Assembly (NCBI RefSeq): GCF_014284125.1
Contig: NZ_JACOFX010000004.1
Location: forward strand, 124,001 to 188,000
DNA from: Undibacterium umbellatum
Lineage (GTDB): Bacteria; Pseudomonadota; Gammaproteobacteria; Burkholderiales; Burkholderiaceae_D
Direction: 5' to 3'
Length of the DNA: 64,000 nucleotides
Below the pieces are notes generated by a model. That model was not told where the DNA came from and made no database searches. It saw nothing but the letters and a program-made list of their open reading frames with translations. The translations under genes were made by a program, and so were the position numbers. Below are positions 52,830-63,287 of this stretch, piece by piece (position 1 is the first letter of the stretch; each line of letters starts with the position of its first letter).

Positions 52830-53816
52830 ATTATGTATCCGTTACGAATATATGAAAATCGGGTTAAGTGTAAGTTTGAGTTAGGTAGCGCGATCGTACT
52901 ACTCAGCAGTTAGTCGCACAGTAGCATAGTCAACATTTTCCTAAATGTATTGCTGCAATAATTTCACTCTCGCATCTTAACGTAATCCTTTTACCTGCAC
53001 CTCCATTGTATGGATCACAATAGGATATTTAGTAATTTTAAATCTACTCTAAATTACAATCATCTGCAACTTTTATAGCCTAACGTCCTGAACATCATGC
53101 CAAATTTGCTCAAGTTTCTGATGACGTTCAACTCTAACGCTTTCTTGATTGTTGCGGATGAAACTTCGGCAAGCAGCAAAGCATACTGGACTCGTACAAA
53201 TAAACCACTTGATGCAGGATCAAGTCCGGCATGAAAGATTTAAAGGTGCTGCGTTAAAACCTTCTCTCTGCTCGCAGAAGGCCGCGCTTCCGACGTAGCC
53301 GGAAGAGCATCGCAATGCGCCGCACGTGCGTGTCGCTAACGGTGTGCTCTATTTCACCGGCAAGTCAGAAATTGAGGATGACTCCCGTATGAGCGGCTTC
53401 AGCCGCGAACAGATGTGCCGGGTCAGGAATTCGCGGCTAAAGCCGCTCCTATGGGTGCCAATCATGGTGACCGTATACAGGCTGATCCACTTGCACATCA
53501 TGCCAAACTTGATCGCGCCGCCGGCGTAAAGCACTACTCCTCAATGCCGAAATACCACTAGTTGTTTTTTGCATGGATGAGCTTGCTTTATCTTGTAATA
53601 AAGTTTATTTTAAAAGACAATATATTAGTTTTATTTCAAGATAAAACAAGCGTCAGCATCAAGCTTTTGCTGTGGATATTCCCAAAAAACTGCCGTGCGT
53701 TTTACCTGGTCGGGCAAAAGTGTGCGCCTGGCGGACGGTAGCGAACTGGCCCTGGGGCTTTTCACACTGCCATTCCTGCATTCAACGCTGGTTTTGCCAA
53801 ACTCAAGGAGAAGTCT
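52830..53816. other. Intergenic region with scattered repeats
   Basis: About 990 bases, AT-rich at first. A second-family REP pair (GAGCGGCTTCAGCCGCGAAC / TTCGCGGCTAAAGCCGCTCC) lies at 53391-53452. TCAAGTCCGGCATG near 53220 belongs to the palindrome family at 55395-55545. Near 53680-53760 one frame reads FTWSGKSVRLADGSELAL, which could be a gene fragment, but it is too short to assign. Confidence 0.5.
53391..53452. repeat. Second-family REP pair
   Basis: Inverted GAGCGGCTTCAGCCGCGAAC and TTCGCGGCTAAAGCCGCTCC with a 22-base spacer. Related to the pair at 24570-24640 and unrelated to the main REP family. Confidence 0.75.
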
Positions 53817-55358
53817 ATGGATACCGTAACTAGCCAAGTCCCCACCTTAGTCCCCGATCTGGTTCCCACCCCCTCCCGCCGCCGTTTTTTGCAGACATCC
53901 ACCGCCCTTGCCACTGCCAGCATGCTGGGTATTTCAGGTGAGGCCAGCGCGGCACCGGCGCTGCATAGCAAGCGCAACCTGGCGGCGCTTGCACGCAGCA
54001 TGGCTGGACGCCTGATTTTGCCTGGCGAGCTGGGCTACATGATGGCCGCAGCACCGAACAACCAGCGCTATGCAGACATCCTGCCCGTCGCCGTTGCCAT
54101 GTGCGCCAATGATAAGGATGTGCAGTTGTGCCTGCGCTGGGCGATAGATCATCGCCAGCCCTTTGCGGTGCGCTCCGGTGGCCACAATTACGCAGGCTTT
54201 TCGACCACCAGGGGTTTGCTGATCGACGTTAAGGCGATGAATGGCATCAGCGTCAATGAAAAGGAGAACACCTGCACCATTGCAGCAGGTGTCAGCAACC
54301 AGGACATGGCCAACTTCTTTAGCGGCAGCAGCCTGGCTGTGCCATCGGGCCGTTGCCCCACTGTGGGTGCGGCGGGTCTGGTGCTGGGTGGTGGCTGGGG
54401 CTTTTCTGCCACCCACGCGGGCCTGACTTGCGATAGCCTGAAATCGTCAGAAATTGTTTTACCCAGCCAGCAACTGGTGGTGGCCGAAGACAAGGGCAGC
54501 TATCAGGATTTGTTCTGGGGCTTGCGCGGCGGCGGTGGCGGCAATTTTGGGGTGAATACCTCGTTCACCTTTAACTTGGTGGATGTGTCGCACAATGTCA
54601 CCATTTTCAATATCCTCTGGCCTGCACAGAAACAGATAGAATTGTTTTCTGCCTTGCAGGACCTGCAGCAAAATAATCCCACCACCATTTCTACCCGCAG
54701 CAAAATCGTGCCCCGCCGTGCAGGCAGCAACTACACCATGGCAGATTTGCAGGTCACCACCCTGGGCCAGTTTTTTGGCGGCAAAGAAGCTGCGATGAAG
54801 GCTTTGGAGCCAGTATTGAACATGCTCACGCCTGTCAAAGCGGATATTCGTGAAATGACTTACTGGCAGGCGCGTGATTATCTGATCACCGACGACCCCA
54901 ATGGCATGTATGACCTGCGCTCTTCTTATGTCGGCGAAAAAATGTCACCAGAGGGCATGGAAATGATGGTGCGCTGGATGCTGAAATGGCCAGGCGGTTC
55001 ACTGGTGCCAGAAAACATGGGCATTCTGTTTGCGATTGGTGGCAAGGTGCGCACCGTGGCCGTCAACGCCACTGCCTACCCACATCGCAATGCCAATTAT
55101 ATTTTTGAAATGGAAGCCGCCTGGGGGCCGATCGACAAGCTGGACGTGGTACAGAGACAGCAACAATGGCTGCGCGACTACTTTACTGCCATGAGCCCAT
55201 TCGTACTGCCGCAAGCCTACGTCAATTTCCCGAATCGCGAACAACCCAACTGGGCAAAGGCTTACTATGGCCCTAACCTGGACCGCTTGAAAACCGTCAA
55301 GCACAAGTACGACCCGCACAATTATTTCAAATTCGAGCAAAGCATTCCGCAGGGATAA
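53817..55358 (+). CDS. Berberine-bridge-type FAD-dependent oxidase, Tat-exported
   Basis: 513 aa. A twin-arginine signal (SRRRFLQTSTALATASMLG) is followed by a PCMH-type FAD domain: VRSGGHNYAGFS holds the His for covalent FAD, and SGRCPTVGAAG the Cys, so bicovalent FAD is likely. The C-terminal BBE region is complete (QAYVNFPNREQPNWAKAYYG, then LDRLKTVKHKYDPHNYF). Oligosaccharide or alcohol oxidation with O2 is the family reaction; the substrate is unknown. Ribosome site AAGGAGAAG. Confidence 0.93.
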   Translation: MDTVTSQVPTLVPDLVPTPSRRRFLQTSTALATASMLGISGEASAAPALHSKRNLAALARSMAGRLILPGELGYMMAAAPNNQRYADILPVAVAMCANDKDVQLCLRWAIDHRQPFAVRSGGHNYAGFSTTRGLLIDVKAMNGISVNEKENTCTIAAGVSNQDMANFFSGSSLAVPSGRCPTVGAAGLVLGGGWGFSATHAGLTCDSLKSSEIVLPSQQLVVAEDKGSYQDLFWGLRGGGGGNFGVNTSFTFNLVDVSHNVTIFNILWPAQKQIELFSALQDLQQNNPTTISTRSKIVPRRAGSNYTMADLQVTTLGQFFGGKEAAMKALEPVLNMLTPVKADIREMTYWQARDYLITDDPNGMYDLRSSYVGEKMSPEGMEMMVRWMLKWPGGSLVPENMGILFAIGGKVRTVAVNATAYPHRNANYIFEMEAAWGPIDKLDVVQRQQQWLRDYFTAMSPFVLPQAYVNFPNREQPNWAKAYYGPNLDRLKTVKHKYDPHNYFKFEQSIPQG

Positions 55359-55394
55359 AATACCTAGCCTGCGACGACAGGCCCCGCACACTGT

Positions 55395-55545
55395 CATGCC
55401 AGACTTGATCTGGCATCCAGTGTCGTTAGCCGTACCACCCGTTTGGCCGCAAATGCACAACAGAGTATGAATGCCTCAGCAAGAAAGCACGCTGGCGGCA
55501 GGTGAGCGAACCCACTGGATGCCGGATCAAGTCCGGCATGACGGG
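55395..55545. repeat. Inverted pair of palindromic repeats
   Basis: TGCCAGACTTGATCTGGCAT and ATGCCGGATCAAGTCCGGCA are each palindromic and lie in inverted orientation about 120 bases apart, flanked by CCAGTG/CACTGG-like bases. This is a third REP-like family. The rest of 55359-55906 shows no gene. Confidence 0.7.
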
Positions 55546-55906
55546 TTTGCGGTCATGAGCATGCAAGGGCTTGGTCTCGTGTAAAGGCTCAACATAACCA
55601 CAAACCCCCAAAATATTTTCTCTCCTATCAAAAAATATTTTCTGCACCAACATGGCAATAAAGCCTGGCAAACAGGGGCCTGGCTGCTGTTTTTGCACTG
55701 GCGTGGAGAGTTTATTGTCGATTCAATATAGCCTGCGTGCACCTGAATAATGCACGACTAGCATTATGCTTTTTGCGAATAATGCCTATATGAAATAGTG
55801 ATTTTTTTGCGCCGCCTGGGCCACGTATATTGCAGTCATCTGCCTGCGACATGGCAGTCTTTGCCCCAGGTTCAACGATCAATCTATTTTTTCTGAGGAG
55901 TTCATT

Positions 55907-56245
55907 ATGACCCCACATTTGCGTCTATATGCCGTCGTCACCACCCTGGCTTTTGCCCTGGTTACCATCCCCGCTTTTGCCATGAATGCCAGCCAGGCTT
56001 TTGTGGAGTCTGGTTGTGATGCACCCTCCTATGATCAAAGGACGCTGACAGATGAAGTGCAAGGCCAGGTCAGGCTAAATTTTTTGCTGGATGAAAAAGG
56101 CAGCGTTGTGGATGCCAAGATTGCCGGCAGCAGCGGCATTCGCGTGATTGACAAAGAATCCTTGCGCGCTTTAAAGGCTTGCCGTTTTCAGGTCGGTGTC
56201 ACACCGGGCTGGAATAATCTGGCCTTTGTCTGGAAGTTGAAATAA
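55907..56245 (+). CDS. Exported TonB C-terminal-domain protein
   Basis: 112 aa with a signal peptide (VVTTLAFALVTIPAFAMNAS). The mature part follows the TonB-like pattern: VQGQVRLNFLLDEKGSVVDA, IAGSSGIRVIDKESLRALKA, then CRF. There is no membrane anchor or Pro-rich spacer, so it is a free periplasmic domain and not a TonB that transduces energy. Two cysteines may pair. Ribosome site GAGGAG. Confidence 0.82.
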   Translation: MTPHLRLYAVVTTLAFALVTIPAFAMNASQAFVESGCDAPSYDQRTLTDEVQGQVRLNFLLDEKGSVVDAKIAGSSGIRVIDKESLRALKACRFQVGVTPGWNNLAFVWKLK

Positions 56246-56273
56246 GCAGCAGGACTGCCAACGGCGTGTTCCG

Positions 56274-57185
56274 GTGCTATATTCTGCCTTCAGAATAGTG
56301 CACCGGGACCGCGCCTTGAACACCACAGAAACCTCCACCCTCTCTACCCTATCCACCCCAGGCGGTAACAAAGCCAACGAAGACCTGATACTCAGTCTCA
56401 GCCATGATGACGGTACACTGGATTTGCTGATGTTTGATGGCGCCAGTTCGGTATCGGGACAGCACTATCTCGATGACGCCATGGGGGACCCCGCCTGGTT
56501 CGTACAGCAATTTTCTGCGGCACTGACACAAATCGCTACGCCCAGCTTGACGCAGGCAGACAGCATCGCGCTGGCCTTGCTGGCCCTGCGTGAGCAGCAC
56601 GCGACTTTGCTGCAAGCAGCCGCCATGCCCACGTATGCCTGGCCAATTGCCGCCCTGACCTGGTTGCGCGTGCCGGCAGATGGCAAGCGAGCCAGCCTCT
56701 ATGCACTGGGTGACTGCAAGGCTTTCTTGCTCGATGCGCAGGGCAAGGCCACCGATCTAGACCCCTATCACAACCCGCAAGAAGGCATACTCAAAACCGC
56801 GATAGAGCAATTGAAACAGGAAGGCCTGGATGAGCAGGCACGCTGGGCCAGGCTCTTGCCTATGCTGCGTGACAGGCGTGTGGCGCAAAACATGAACACG
56901 CAGCCATCCATACTCTGCCTGCATCCACAGGGGGATTTCGCCGCACGTGAGCACCACATCCCGCTGGACTCATCAGGATATGTGCTACTCATGACAGATG
57001 GTTTTTACAGGCTGGTGGACAGCTACCACCTCAATACCGACCAAAGCCTGCTGCAAGACTGCGCCACCCGTGGGCTGGACGCGCTGATGCAGGAATTGCG
57101 CGCGCATGAAGCAGGCGGTGCTGGTGGCATGACAGTCAAAAAGGCGGATGATGCATCGGTGGCGATGCTGCGCCTGGGGGAGTGA
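56274..57185 (+). CDS. PP2C-like serine/threonine phosphatase-domain protein
   Basis: About 300 aa. PP2C features in order: GGNKANEDLI (metal Asp), LLMFDGASSV, ASLYALGDCKAFLL, GYVLLMTDGFYRLV and DDASVAMLRL at the end. The metal-binding aspartates are largely kept, though the usual first motif (RxxNED) is reduced to KANED. The start is uncertain: a GTG at 56274 or a TTG at 56316 (preceded by GGGACC) are both possible. It stands alone, with no kinase gene adjacent. Confidence 0.8.
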   Translation: MLYSAFRIVHRDRALNTTETSTLSTLSTPGGNKANEDLILSLSHDDGTLDLLMFDGASSVSGQHYLDDAMGDPAWFVQQFSAALTQIATPSLTQADSIALALLALREQHATLLQAAAMPTYAWPIAALTWLRVPADGKRASLYALGDCKAFLLDAQGKATDLDPYHNPQEGILKTAIEQLKQEGLDEQARWARLLPMLRDRRVAQNMNTQPSILCLHPQGDFAAREHHIPLDSSGYVLLMTDGFYRLVDSYHLNTDQSLLQDCATRGLDALMQELRAHEAGGAGGMTVKKADDASVAMLRLGE

Positions 57186-57437
57186 GCTTGTATTTCGTGG
57201 TTCAAAGTAATATTACCAACGACTACGCCGCTCCTTATAATTGCCACGGCATCAATTTAACTGCATAAGAATTTCTCTCAGCCGATGCAAGCAATGAATG
57301 CTGTGTCTCTGTAACTCTCGCAACAGAGCGCCATTCATTCGTTGGCTGACGGCATAAAAAACAATTGAGATTGCGATATGACAAGCATACCTACATACTA
57401 GCATTTTCGTTTACTGACCTACACTAGGGAGCACAAG

Positions 57438-58244
57438 ATGGGAGGTAGAGCCTTTATCGTTATAGGGCCAGATGCAGAAGAACAAATGGAACCGTTTCGA
57501 AGTTTTGATGGTTATGTAGACAAGCATGTTCGAAGCATAGACATACTTCAAGAAACTCTGGAAGATTTTGCAGATTCCCAATCTGGCCTCTCACCCGCAA
57601 CATCCATGAGTTTTGAAAGCTATGTACGTGAACGTCGAAGTTTAGGAAGAATACTAAAACCTGGAGAAACACCAGACTTTTTGGATAAGGACCGGTTTGG
57701 CTGGGTACGTTTGGATGAAGCAGGCAAGGTGAGTGAAATATTTCATCGCGACAGGCCATATAGTTTTTGGGTCAACTGGGGAGTGCTGGCAACTTCTTGG
57801 ATGCTTAAACCCGGCATTGCTGCAACATCAACTATCGCATCAGACAGAATATCTGGATCGAGCACACCTGGCTATACAGGCAGTGCCTTGAAACGGGAAA
57901 TTGATTGGAAAAAAATGCGAGGCGACATAGCGGAGGAAGCTGGTGAATATTGGGATTTGTCCGCAGCGGGCATGCCATTACCAACGCATACCAGGCTTAG
58001 CTATGCAGGTCTTTCCCGGAATATCTTCCTTCAGTATCCTCGCGAGAAATTCGTTCAGGTAAATGTTGATATGCTCATTAATAGAAGTGCCCTGATAATG
58101 AATGGCAAGGTAATAGATGATCAGGATTTTAATGGGTGGGGCAACATCGCTTCAAAAAACGAAGCCTGGTATCGTTATCTGAATGAGCTCATTGACTCAC
58201 TCCCTGATGACACATTAATGACAGATGTTTATACACGAGATTAG
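57438..58244 (+). CDS. Hypothetical protein
   Basis: 268 aa, ribosome site AGGGAG. Starts MGGRAFIVIGPDAEEQMEPF. One weakly hydrophobic stretch (FWVNWGVLATSWMLKPGIAA, about 110-130). No signal peptide or enzyme motif. It could be a phage- or toxin-related protein by its mixed composition, but no family is recognised. Confidence 0.65.
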   Translation: MGGRAFIVIGPDAEEQMEPFRSFDGYVDKHVRSIDILQETLEDFADSQSGLSPATSMSFESYVRERRSLGRILKPGETPDFLDKDRFGWVRLDEAGKVSEIFHRDRPYSFWVNWGVLATSWMLKPGIAATSTIASDRISGSSTPGYTGSALKREIDWKKMRGDIAEEAGEYWDLSAAGMPLPTHTRLSYAGLSRNIFLQYPREKFVQVNVDMLINRSALIMNGKVIDDQDFNGWGNIASKNEAWYRYLNELIDSLPDDTLMTDVYTRD

Positions 58245-58297
58245 TCATTCAAAAAAGCCCGATAACGATTGTTCAGCAAAGTGAGTTCAAATTAATA

Positions 58298-59044
58298 ATG
58301 AACAAGAACAAACTACGCATTGCTGCCTTCCAGCGCCATCCTGTTTTTGATGACCTGCAAAAGACGACGGCACGATTACAGGAAGACCTGCGCTGGTGCC
58401 GGGATCATGGTGTGGAGCTGGCCATCTTCCCAGAATCTTATTTGCTGGGATATGCCTCAGATGCGCCTACGATAGCGCTGCGTGCCCTGTCCATCAATAG
58501 CCCCGCCTTCCAGCAAATGCTGTCAGACTTATCTGTATTTGAGACTGACATCATGATAGGATTCTTTGAGCAAGGCGCGGCAGGTATCTACAATTCTGCG
58601 GCTGTTATCCGGCGAGGCAGGCTGTTGGGCACCTATGCCAAACAGCATCCCAATGAACGCGGCGTTTTGGCAGGGGCGGCATCGCCCGTGTTTGACCGCT
58701 CTGGATTTTCTTTCGGCATCAATATCTGCAATGACGCCAATTATCCTGCATGCGCAATGACACTCAGCCAGCAAGGCGCGCAATTATTATGCTACCCCTT
58801 GAACAATATGCTGTCCCCCTCTACCGCCGAAAAATGGCGTAGCAAAAGCGTGGACAATCTACGCCAGCGCGCCATGGAAAATGGCTGCTGGGTGGCTTCA
58901 TCTGACGTAGTCGGCACACATGAAAACAAGATCAGCCATGGTTGCACCTGCATCATCGCACCTGACGGCAGCATGGTCGCCCGCGTTAATGAAGGAGAGG
59001 CAGGCGTGATCGTGTTTGATATCCCCATCCTGGCCTTCAAATAA
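58298..59044 (+). CDS. Carbon-nitrogen hydrolase (nitrilase superfamily)
   Basis: 248 aa. Catalytic triad visible: Glu in LAIFPESYLLGY (about 41-52), Lys in GTYAKQHPNERG (about 111), Cys in GINICNDANYPA (about 143). Start RIAAFQRHPVFDDLQKTTAR is usual. It would hydrolyse an amide or nitrile; the closest functional class cannot be chosen from sequence alone. No partner gene. Confidence 0.92.
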   Translation: MNKNKLRIAAFQRHPVFDDLQKTTARLQEDLRWCRDHGVELAIFPESYLLGYASDAPTIALRALSINSPAFQQMLSDLSVFETDIMIGFFEQGAAGIYNSAAVIRRGRLLGTYAKQHPNERGVLAGAASPVFDRSGFSFGINICNDANYPACAMTLSQQGAQLLCYPLNNMLSPSTAEKWRSKSVDNLRQRAMENGCWVASSDVVGTHENKISHGCTCIIAPDGSMVARVNEGEAGVIVFDIPILAFK

Positions 59045-59158
59045 ATGCCAACACCAGCCCCGGCAAGAACATCATGCCTGTCAGCATGACCGCGCCACGC
59101 CGCAATTGATGAGAGCACGAAGTGGGCATGCGGTGGGCATACAGCGTGAAGTCCCGGT

Positions 59159-59890
59159 TTATCCGGGTTTTCTGGCGATATGCACAGCCACTATCCCCAG
59201 CGACAGGCGTTCATAGCGGATATCGCAAAAGCCCATGTCCAGCATTTCTGCGGCCAGTTGTTCTGCGCCGGGAAATTCGCGTACACCGTGCAGCAGGTAT
59301 TTGTAGGCGGATGCATCGCCACCCGTGGCAAGCCAGCCTATGGCGGGGGTACAGATAGCCATATACATCAGGTAGGCACGATGTAACCATGCAGGGCGAA
59401 TGTTGGACGCCTCCAGGATGATAAGACGGCCACCAGGGCGCAAGACGCGCAGGGCTTCTTGCAGGGCCAGATGGCGCTGGCATATTTTCAGGCCGAGTGA
59501 AATTGAGTAGGCATCAACACTGCCGCTGGCAATGTCAGGCATGCTGTGCATGTCGAGCTGGCAAAGCTGGACTTGCGCACCATGCTGGCCCAGCTTGCCT
59601 TGCGCAATGGCCAGCATTTGCGGGCTGATGTCAGAGGCAATAATACGGCGGCTGGCAGGGATCTGCTTTTTTAACACGCGCAACATGATGTCACCTGTGC
59701 CTGTTGCACCATCAAGCAAGGTTTGCCATTCTTCCTGCGCGATGATGTCGGCAACACGGCGCTTCCACATGCGGTGTATGCCAAAACTGAACAGATCGCA
59801 CAGCCTGTCATAACGGCTGGCGATGCGGCCAAAGACATCGTCACTGTGGGCAACAAATTCTGCGGCGTTGTCGGAATGTTGAATAGACAT
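59159..59890 (-). CDS. UbiE/COQ5-type class I methyltransferase
   Basis: About 243 aa from MSIQHS (alternative in-frame starts at 59902 and 59962). SAM motif I LLDGATGTGDIMLRVL, then IIASDISPQMLAIAQGKLGQ, and the post-motif GSVDAYSISLGLKICQRHLA plus LRVLRPGGRLIILEASN, typical of UbiE. UbiE members methylate quinone precursors; motif I here has ATGTGD rather than AGGTGD, so this may be a paralogue with another substrate. It is convergent with the nitrilase gene. Confidence 0.85.
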   Translation of the reverse strand: MSIQHSDNAAEFVAHSDDVFGRIASRYDRLCDLFSFGIHRMWKRRVADIIAQEEWQTLLDGATGTGDIMLRVLKKQIPASRRIIASDISPQMLAIAQGKLGQHGAQVQLCQLDMHSMPDIASGSVDAYSISLGLKICQRHLALQEALRVLRPGGRLIILEASNIRPAWLHRAYLMYMAICTPAIGWLATGGDASAYKYLLHGVREFPGAEQLAAEMLDMGFCDIRYERLSLGIVAVHIARKPG

Positions 59891-60240
59891 ATGCTCAGGC
59901 ATGCTCGTGATGAGAATAGAAATAAGCCCTGAGTGTAGCTTATCAGGTATGAGCAAGCCCATTTTTTATTGCGATGATTTTTGAAAAAGACCAGCCATCT
60001 CACTGCAGGGACATGGGGAAACAGAGATCGCATCGAGGCTGTCTCACCACAAGCGAATCGCGCTAGTGTCTCCTGCAAAAAGAACTTCTGAAAATATTTT
60101 AAAGAGATGTGTAAGTAATCCGAAATCCAGCCGACTGATGCATAAGTTCTGTTTGTTGATGCGAATTTGCATGGCAGGCAAGGAGCTTGGTTTAACTATC
60201 ACCACTTTTTTTACCTTCATCTATTTTCGGAGAACACATC

Positions 60241-60510
60241 ATGAAAAAATCTATCCAAGCTGGTGCATTGATCGCTGCTGCTGCCGCTACCATGGCTTTG
60301 TCTGGTTTTGCCATTGCTGGCACCAGCACCATCAGTGCAGGTGACAAGGTACATTGTGCTGGCATTAATAGCTGCAAAGGTACGAGCGATTGCAAGACAG
60401 CCGAAAACGCCTGCAAGGGCCAGAACTCTTGCAAAGGCCATGGCTTTGTCTCCGTGGCTGCCGGTCAATGCCTGGCCAAAGGCGGCAAGATCATTGATCT
60501 GGACAAGTAA
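60241..60510 (+). CDS. bufA: Bufferin-type copper-binding peptide precursor (DUF2282, BufA)
   Basis: 89 aa with a signal peptide ending GFAIA-GTST. The mature part has six cysteines in the DUF2282 pattern: [40 protein letters not shown]. In known bufferins, cysteines are converted by the MNIO enzyme BufB to thiooxazole-type groups that bind copper in the periplasm. Followed by bufB and bufC, forming the standard three-gene operon. Confidence 0.93.
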   Translation: MKKSIQAGALIAAAAATMALSGFAIAGTSTISAGDKVHCAGINSCKGTSDCKTAENACKGQNSCKGHGFVSVAAGQCLAKGGKIIDLDK

Positions 60511-60592
60511 TCCGGCATCCTCGCCTGGTCAAAGAAATGCGTTGGCGATACAAGCCAGCGCATTTTCTGTTTTCACTTCACATCGCTACCTC

Positions 60593-61435
60593 ATGACAAA
60601 TCCCTCTACCTCTGCCAGCTTTGGCCTGGGCTTGCGCACCGATCATTATCTGGCCATTCTGGCCGACAAACCGGCGGTGGACTGGTTTGAGATTTTGTCT
60701 GAAAACTATATGGTGCCTGGTGGAAAACCACTGGCCATGCTCGATGCCATCCGTGCTGATTACCCCGTCGTCATGCATGGGGTGTCGATGTCGATAGGCA
60801 CACCGGAGGGGCCATCAACAGACTATCTGCGTGACTTGAAAAAACTCATCGACCGAGTCGCACCGATGTGGGTGTCTGACCATATCTGCTGGACCGGTGT
60901 ACATGGCAAGAATATGCATGACCTGTTCCCGCTACCGTATAACGAGGAAACCATTGCCCTGGTGGTGAATAATGTACGCCGGGTGCAAGATGTATTAGGG
61001 CGCAGGCTGGTGCTGGAAAATGTATCGAGTTACCTGCAATACAGCAGCGACAGCATGCCCGAATGGGAATTTGTCGCCGCCATCGCCGAGCAGGCCGACA
61101 GCATGATTTTGCTGGATGTGAACAATATCTATGTCAGCAGCGTCAACCATGGTTTTGATGCGATGGACTATTTGCGCGGCATCCCTGTTGGACGTGTGCA
61201 GCAAATCCATCTGGCCGGGCATAGTGACCATGGCACGCATATTGTCGATACCCATGATCAGCCCATCGCCGACCCGGTATGGGACTTGTATGCGCAGGCG
61301 ATACGCCGCTTTGGTGCGGTGCCCAGCATGATAGAGCGTGATGACAATATCCCGCCACTGGCCGAACTGGTGGCTGAACTTGAACGGGCGCGCAGTATTT
61401 GCAATAGCATTTTGTCGCCAGCTATAGCCGCATAA
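60593..61435 (+). CDS. bufB: MNIO-family (DUF692) maturation enzyme BufB
   Basis: 280 aa from ATG 60593. DUF692 TIM-barrel motifs: [87 protein letters not shown] and [20 protein letters not shown], which hold the conserved His, Glu, Asp and Asn metal ligands for the iron cluster. Known activity: oxidation of cysteines in the bufferin precursor. It lies 82 bases after bufA and 14 before bufC. Confidence 0.95.
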   Translation: MTNPSTSASFGLGLRTDHYLAILADKPAVDWFEILSENYMVPGGKPLAMLDAIRADYPVVMHGVSMSIGTPEGPSTDYLRDLKKLIDRVAPMWVSDHICWTGVHGKNMHDLFPLPYNEETIALVVNNVRRVQDVLGRRLVLENVSSYLQYSSDSMPEWEFVAAIAEQADSMILLDVNNIYVSSVNHGFDAMDYLRGIPVGRVQQIHLAGHSDHGTHIVDTHDQPIADPVWDLYAQAIRRFGAVPSMIERDDNIPPLAELVAELERARSICNSILSPAIAA

Positions 61436-61449
61436 AAAAGGAAGATCAC

Positions 61450-62220
61450 ATGAATGCGACTCAGTACCTGCAATCCGATTTTCAGCAGTTTATTCTGGGG
61501 CAGCGTGATGCTGGCAGCATGCACATGCACCTGGCAGTGACACCCGGCCTGGACCGTGATGCGCGGCTGGATATTTATTACCAGGCGTATCGCCTGCGTT
61601 TGCGTGATGCCCTAGCCGAGGCGTACAGCAAAACACACGTCTATCTGGGTGATGCCATGTTTTATCAGGCATGTGCAGCGTATATCGAAAACCACCCTTC
61701 GCCCTATCGCAACCTGCGCTGGTTTGGCGATGCATTTGCAGCGCAGTTAGGCACGCAGTTTCCTGATCACCCGCAAGTGGCCGAGCTGGCGCGATTTGAA
61801 TGGGCGCTCGGTCTGGCCTTTGATGCAGAAGATCATCCCATCCTTGGCCTGCCTGATCTGGCCACAATCAGCGATTGGGAAACCGTGGGTTTGCGTACCA
61901 GCAGCTCGCTGCAATTCATCCCCATGCAAAGCAATGCCGTCGCCATCTGGCTGGCCTTGAGTGAAGTCCAGACACCACCTGCGCCAGCATGCAATGAACA
62001 GCCCACCACCTGGATAGTCTGGCGCAAACAATTGCAGGCATGTTTCAGATCGCTGAATAAAGAAGAAGCCCAAGCCCTGCAAGGTGTGAGCCAGGGCCAG
62101 CGTTTTGCTGATGTATGCGAACAGGTGGCAGAAGACAAACCAGAAATCGCCAGTGAGATAGGCGGCTGGCTGCAAACCTGGGTGGTGGATGAGTTGTTGG
62201 CGGGGGTAGTGGAAAGCTGA
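61450..62220 (+). CDS. bufC: DUF2063 protein BufC (bufferin maturation partner)
   Basis: 256 aa with the DUF2063 N-terminus (TQYLQSDFQQFILGQ, then LDIYYQAYRLRLRDALAEAY and RNLRWFGDAFAAQL, QVAELARFEWALGLAFDA). BufC recruits the precursor peptide to BufB. The C-terminal ~120 residues are a winged-helix-like part. Completes the buf operon. Confidence 0.92.
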   Translation: MNATQYLQSDFQQFILGQRDAGSMHMHLAVTPGLDRDARLDIYYQAYRLRLRDALAEAYSKTHVYLGDAMFYQACAAYIENHPSPYRNLRWFGDAFAAQLGTQFPDHPQVAELARFEWALGLAFDAEDHPILGLPDLATISDWETVGLRTSSSLQFIPMQSNAVAIWLALSEVQTPPAPACNEQPTTWIVWRKQLQACFRSLNKEEAQALQGVSQGQRFADVCEQVAEDKPEIASEIGGWLQTWVVDELLAGVVES

Positions 62221-62607
62221 CAAAGAGCAGTACAAGTGTACTGCCATGTACACCATTCTGATCAGCAAGAATCAAAGGCTTGATGATTCGTATTATAAAG
62301 CCAAAATGCAGGCCATGACTTCGTGGCACGGGCTTGCATGTCAATAAATTGCAGCCTCGTTGAGGCATTGCAACAGCTTGCAAATTTCTTCGATTATTTT
62401 CATCTCAAGCACTGGCGTCAGGCAATTGTCTGCCTCATAATCCGCGTCCGCCAGAAAAAAGGGGGATCTGACTTGTGCATCTTTTCACAAGAACACCATG
62501 CTATTTTCATAGCGCCCTCCTGATCTGGCGTTTGTGTTGACGTTTGCTTTACTAGCTTGTTTCTCATCCACCCCTGATGTTGACGACATCACTTTCCAGG
62601 AGTCTCC
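62221..62607. other. Intergenic region without a supported gene
   Basis: 387 bases. Small palindrome AGTACAAGTGTACT just after bufC; otherwise no recognised repeat. The last bases carry the ribosome site CCAGGAGTC for 62608. Confidence 0.4.
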
Positions 62608-63207
62608 ATGAGTTCTAAAAACGACACATTCTCTTTTTACAGCAAACAGCAAGAACAGCAGACATCAAGCAGGCCGATCCGTTTGCCCACGGAGTCGGGG
62701 CAGCGTGACCATCATTGGGCAATGACGCGGATTATCCTGCCGCGCTTCCTGCGTGAAGATGTCGCGGCCGTTTTCACAGAACACTTGCGCCAGGATGGGC
62801 GCAAGATGGTGGCAGATACCTGGGACGACTTTGGTCGCAGCACCATCAAGAACCCGTCCGATGTTATCCCCAGTGAAGAGATTGCCGTCTTCATCGACCA
62901 CACGGCGAAAGGCACCGAGATCATCACGATACAAATGCCCATGCCCCTGTATCGCAATGAAACTTACTTCATGGCCATCGTCTGCCAGGCACCGCCTGAC
63001 AACTATCGTACTTTCAGCCTGGAATATAGTGTGATGCCGCAAGGGGGCCAGCCATTTACCATGCTGACCGGCATCTGTAATGGCAGCCGCAGCAATTATG
63101 GTCCGGGCCCGGCACCGGGGAAAGAGGCATTTATTAATGCAGTCACCAGAATACTCAACGAAGACCAGGCGCCCATGACGACCTTTGATTTGCCAGCAAT
63201 GCCTTAG
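62608..63207 (+). CDS. Hypothetical protein with polar N-terminus
   Basis: 199 aa, ribosome site AGGAG. Polar start (MSSKNDTFSFYSKQQEQQTS), then a beta-rich part with ISIQMPMPLYRN-like and FSLEYSVMPQGGQPFTMLTG. No signal peptide. It precedes, in the same orientation, another protein of similar plan at 63458. The pair may be secretion-system accessory proteins, but I cannot assign a family. Confidence 0.65.
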   Translation: MSSKNDTFSFYSKQQEQQTSSRPIRLPTESGQRDHHWAMTRIILPRFLREDVAAVFTEHLRQDGRKMVADTWDDFGRSTIKNPSDVIPSEEIAVFIDHTAKGTEIITIQMPMPLYRNETYFMAIVCQAPPDNYRTFSLEYSVMPQGGQPFTMLTGICNGSRSNYGPGPAPGKEAFINAVTRILNEDQAPMTTFDLPAMP

Positions 63208-63287
63208 TGACTATCAATTTCAGGTAGTAACTCTTCTTGTTTATATAAAGCAGCTTCTTCGACGGATCAGATGCTGTTAGGGCGTGT

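Noticed and set aside
53640..53810. FecR-like fragment
   Set aside because: One frame reads FTWSGKSVRLADGSELAL, but only ~20 residues look protein-like; too short to call a pseudogene.
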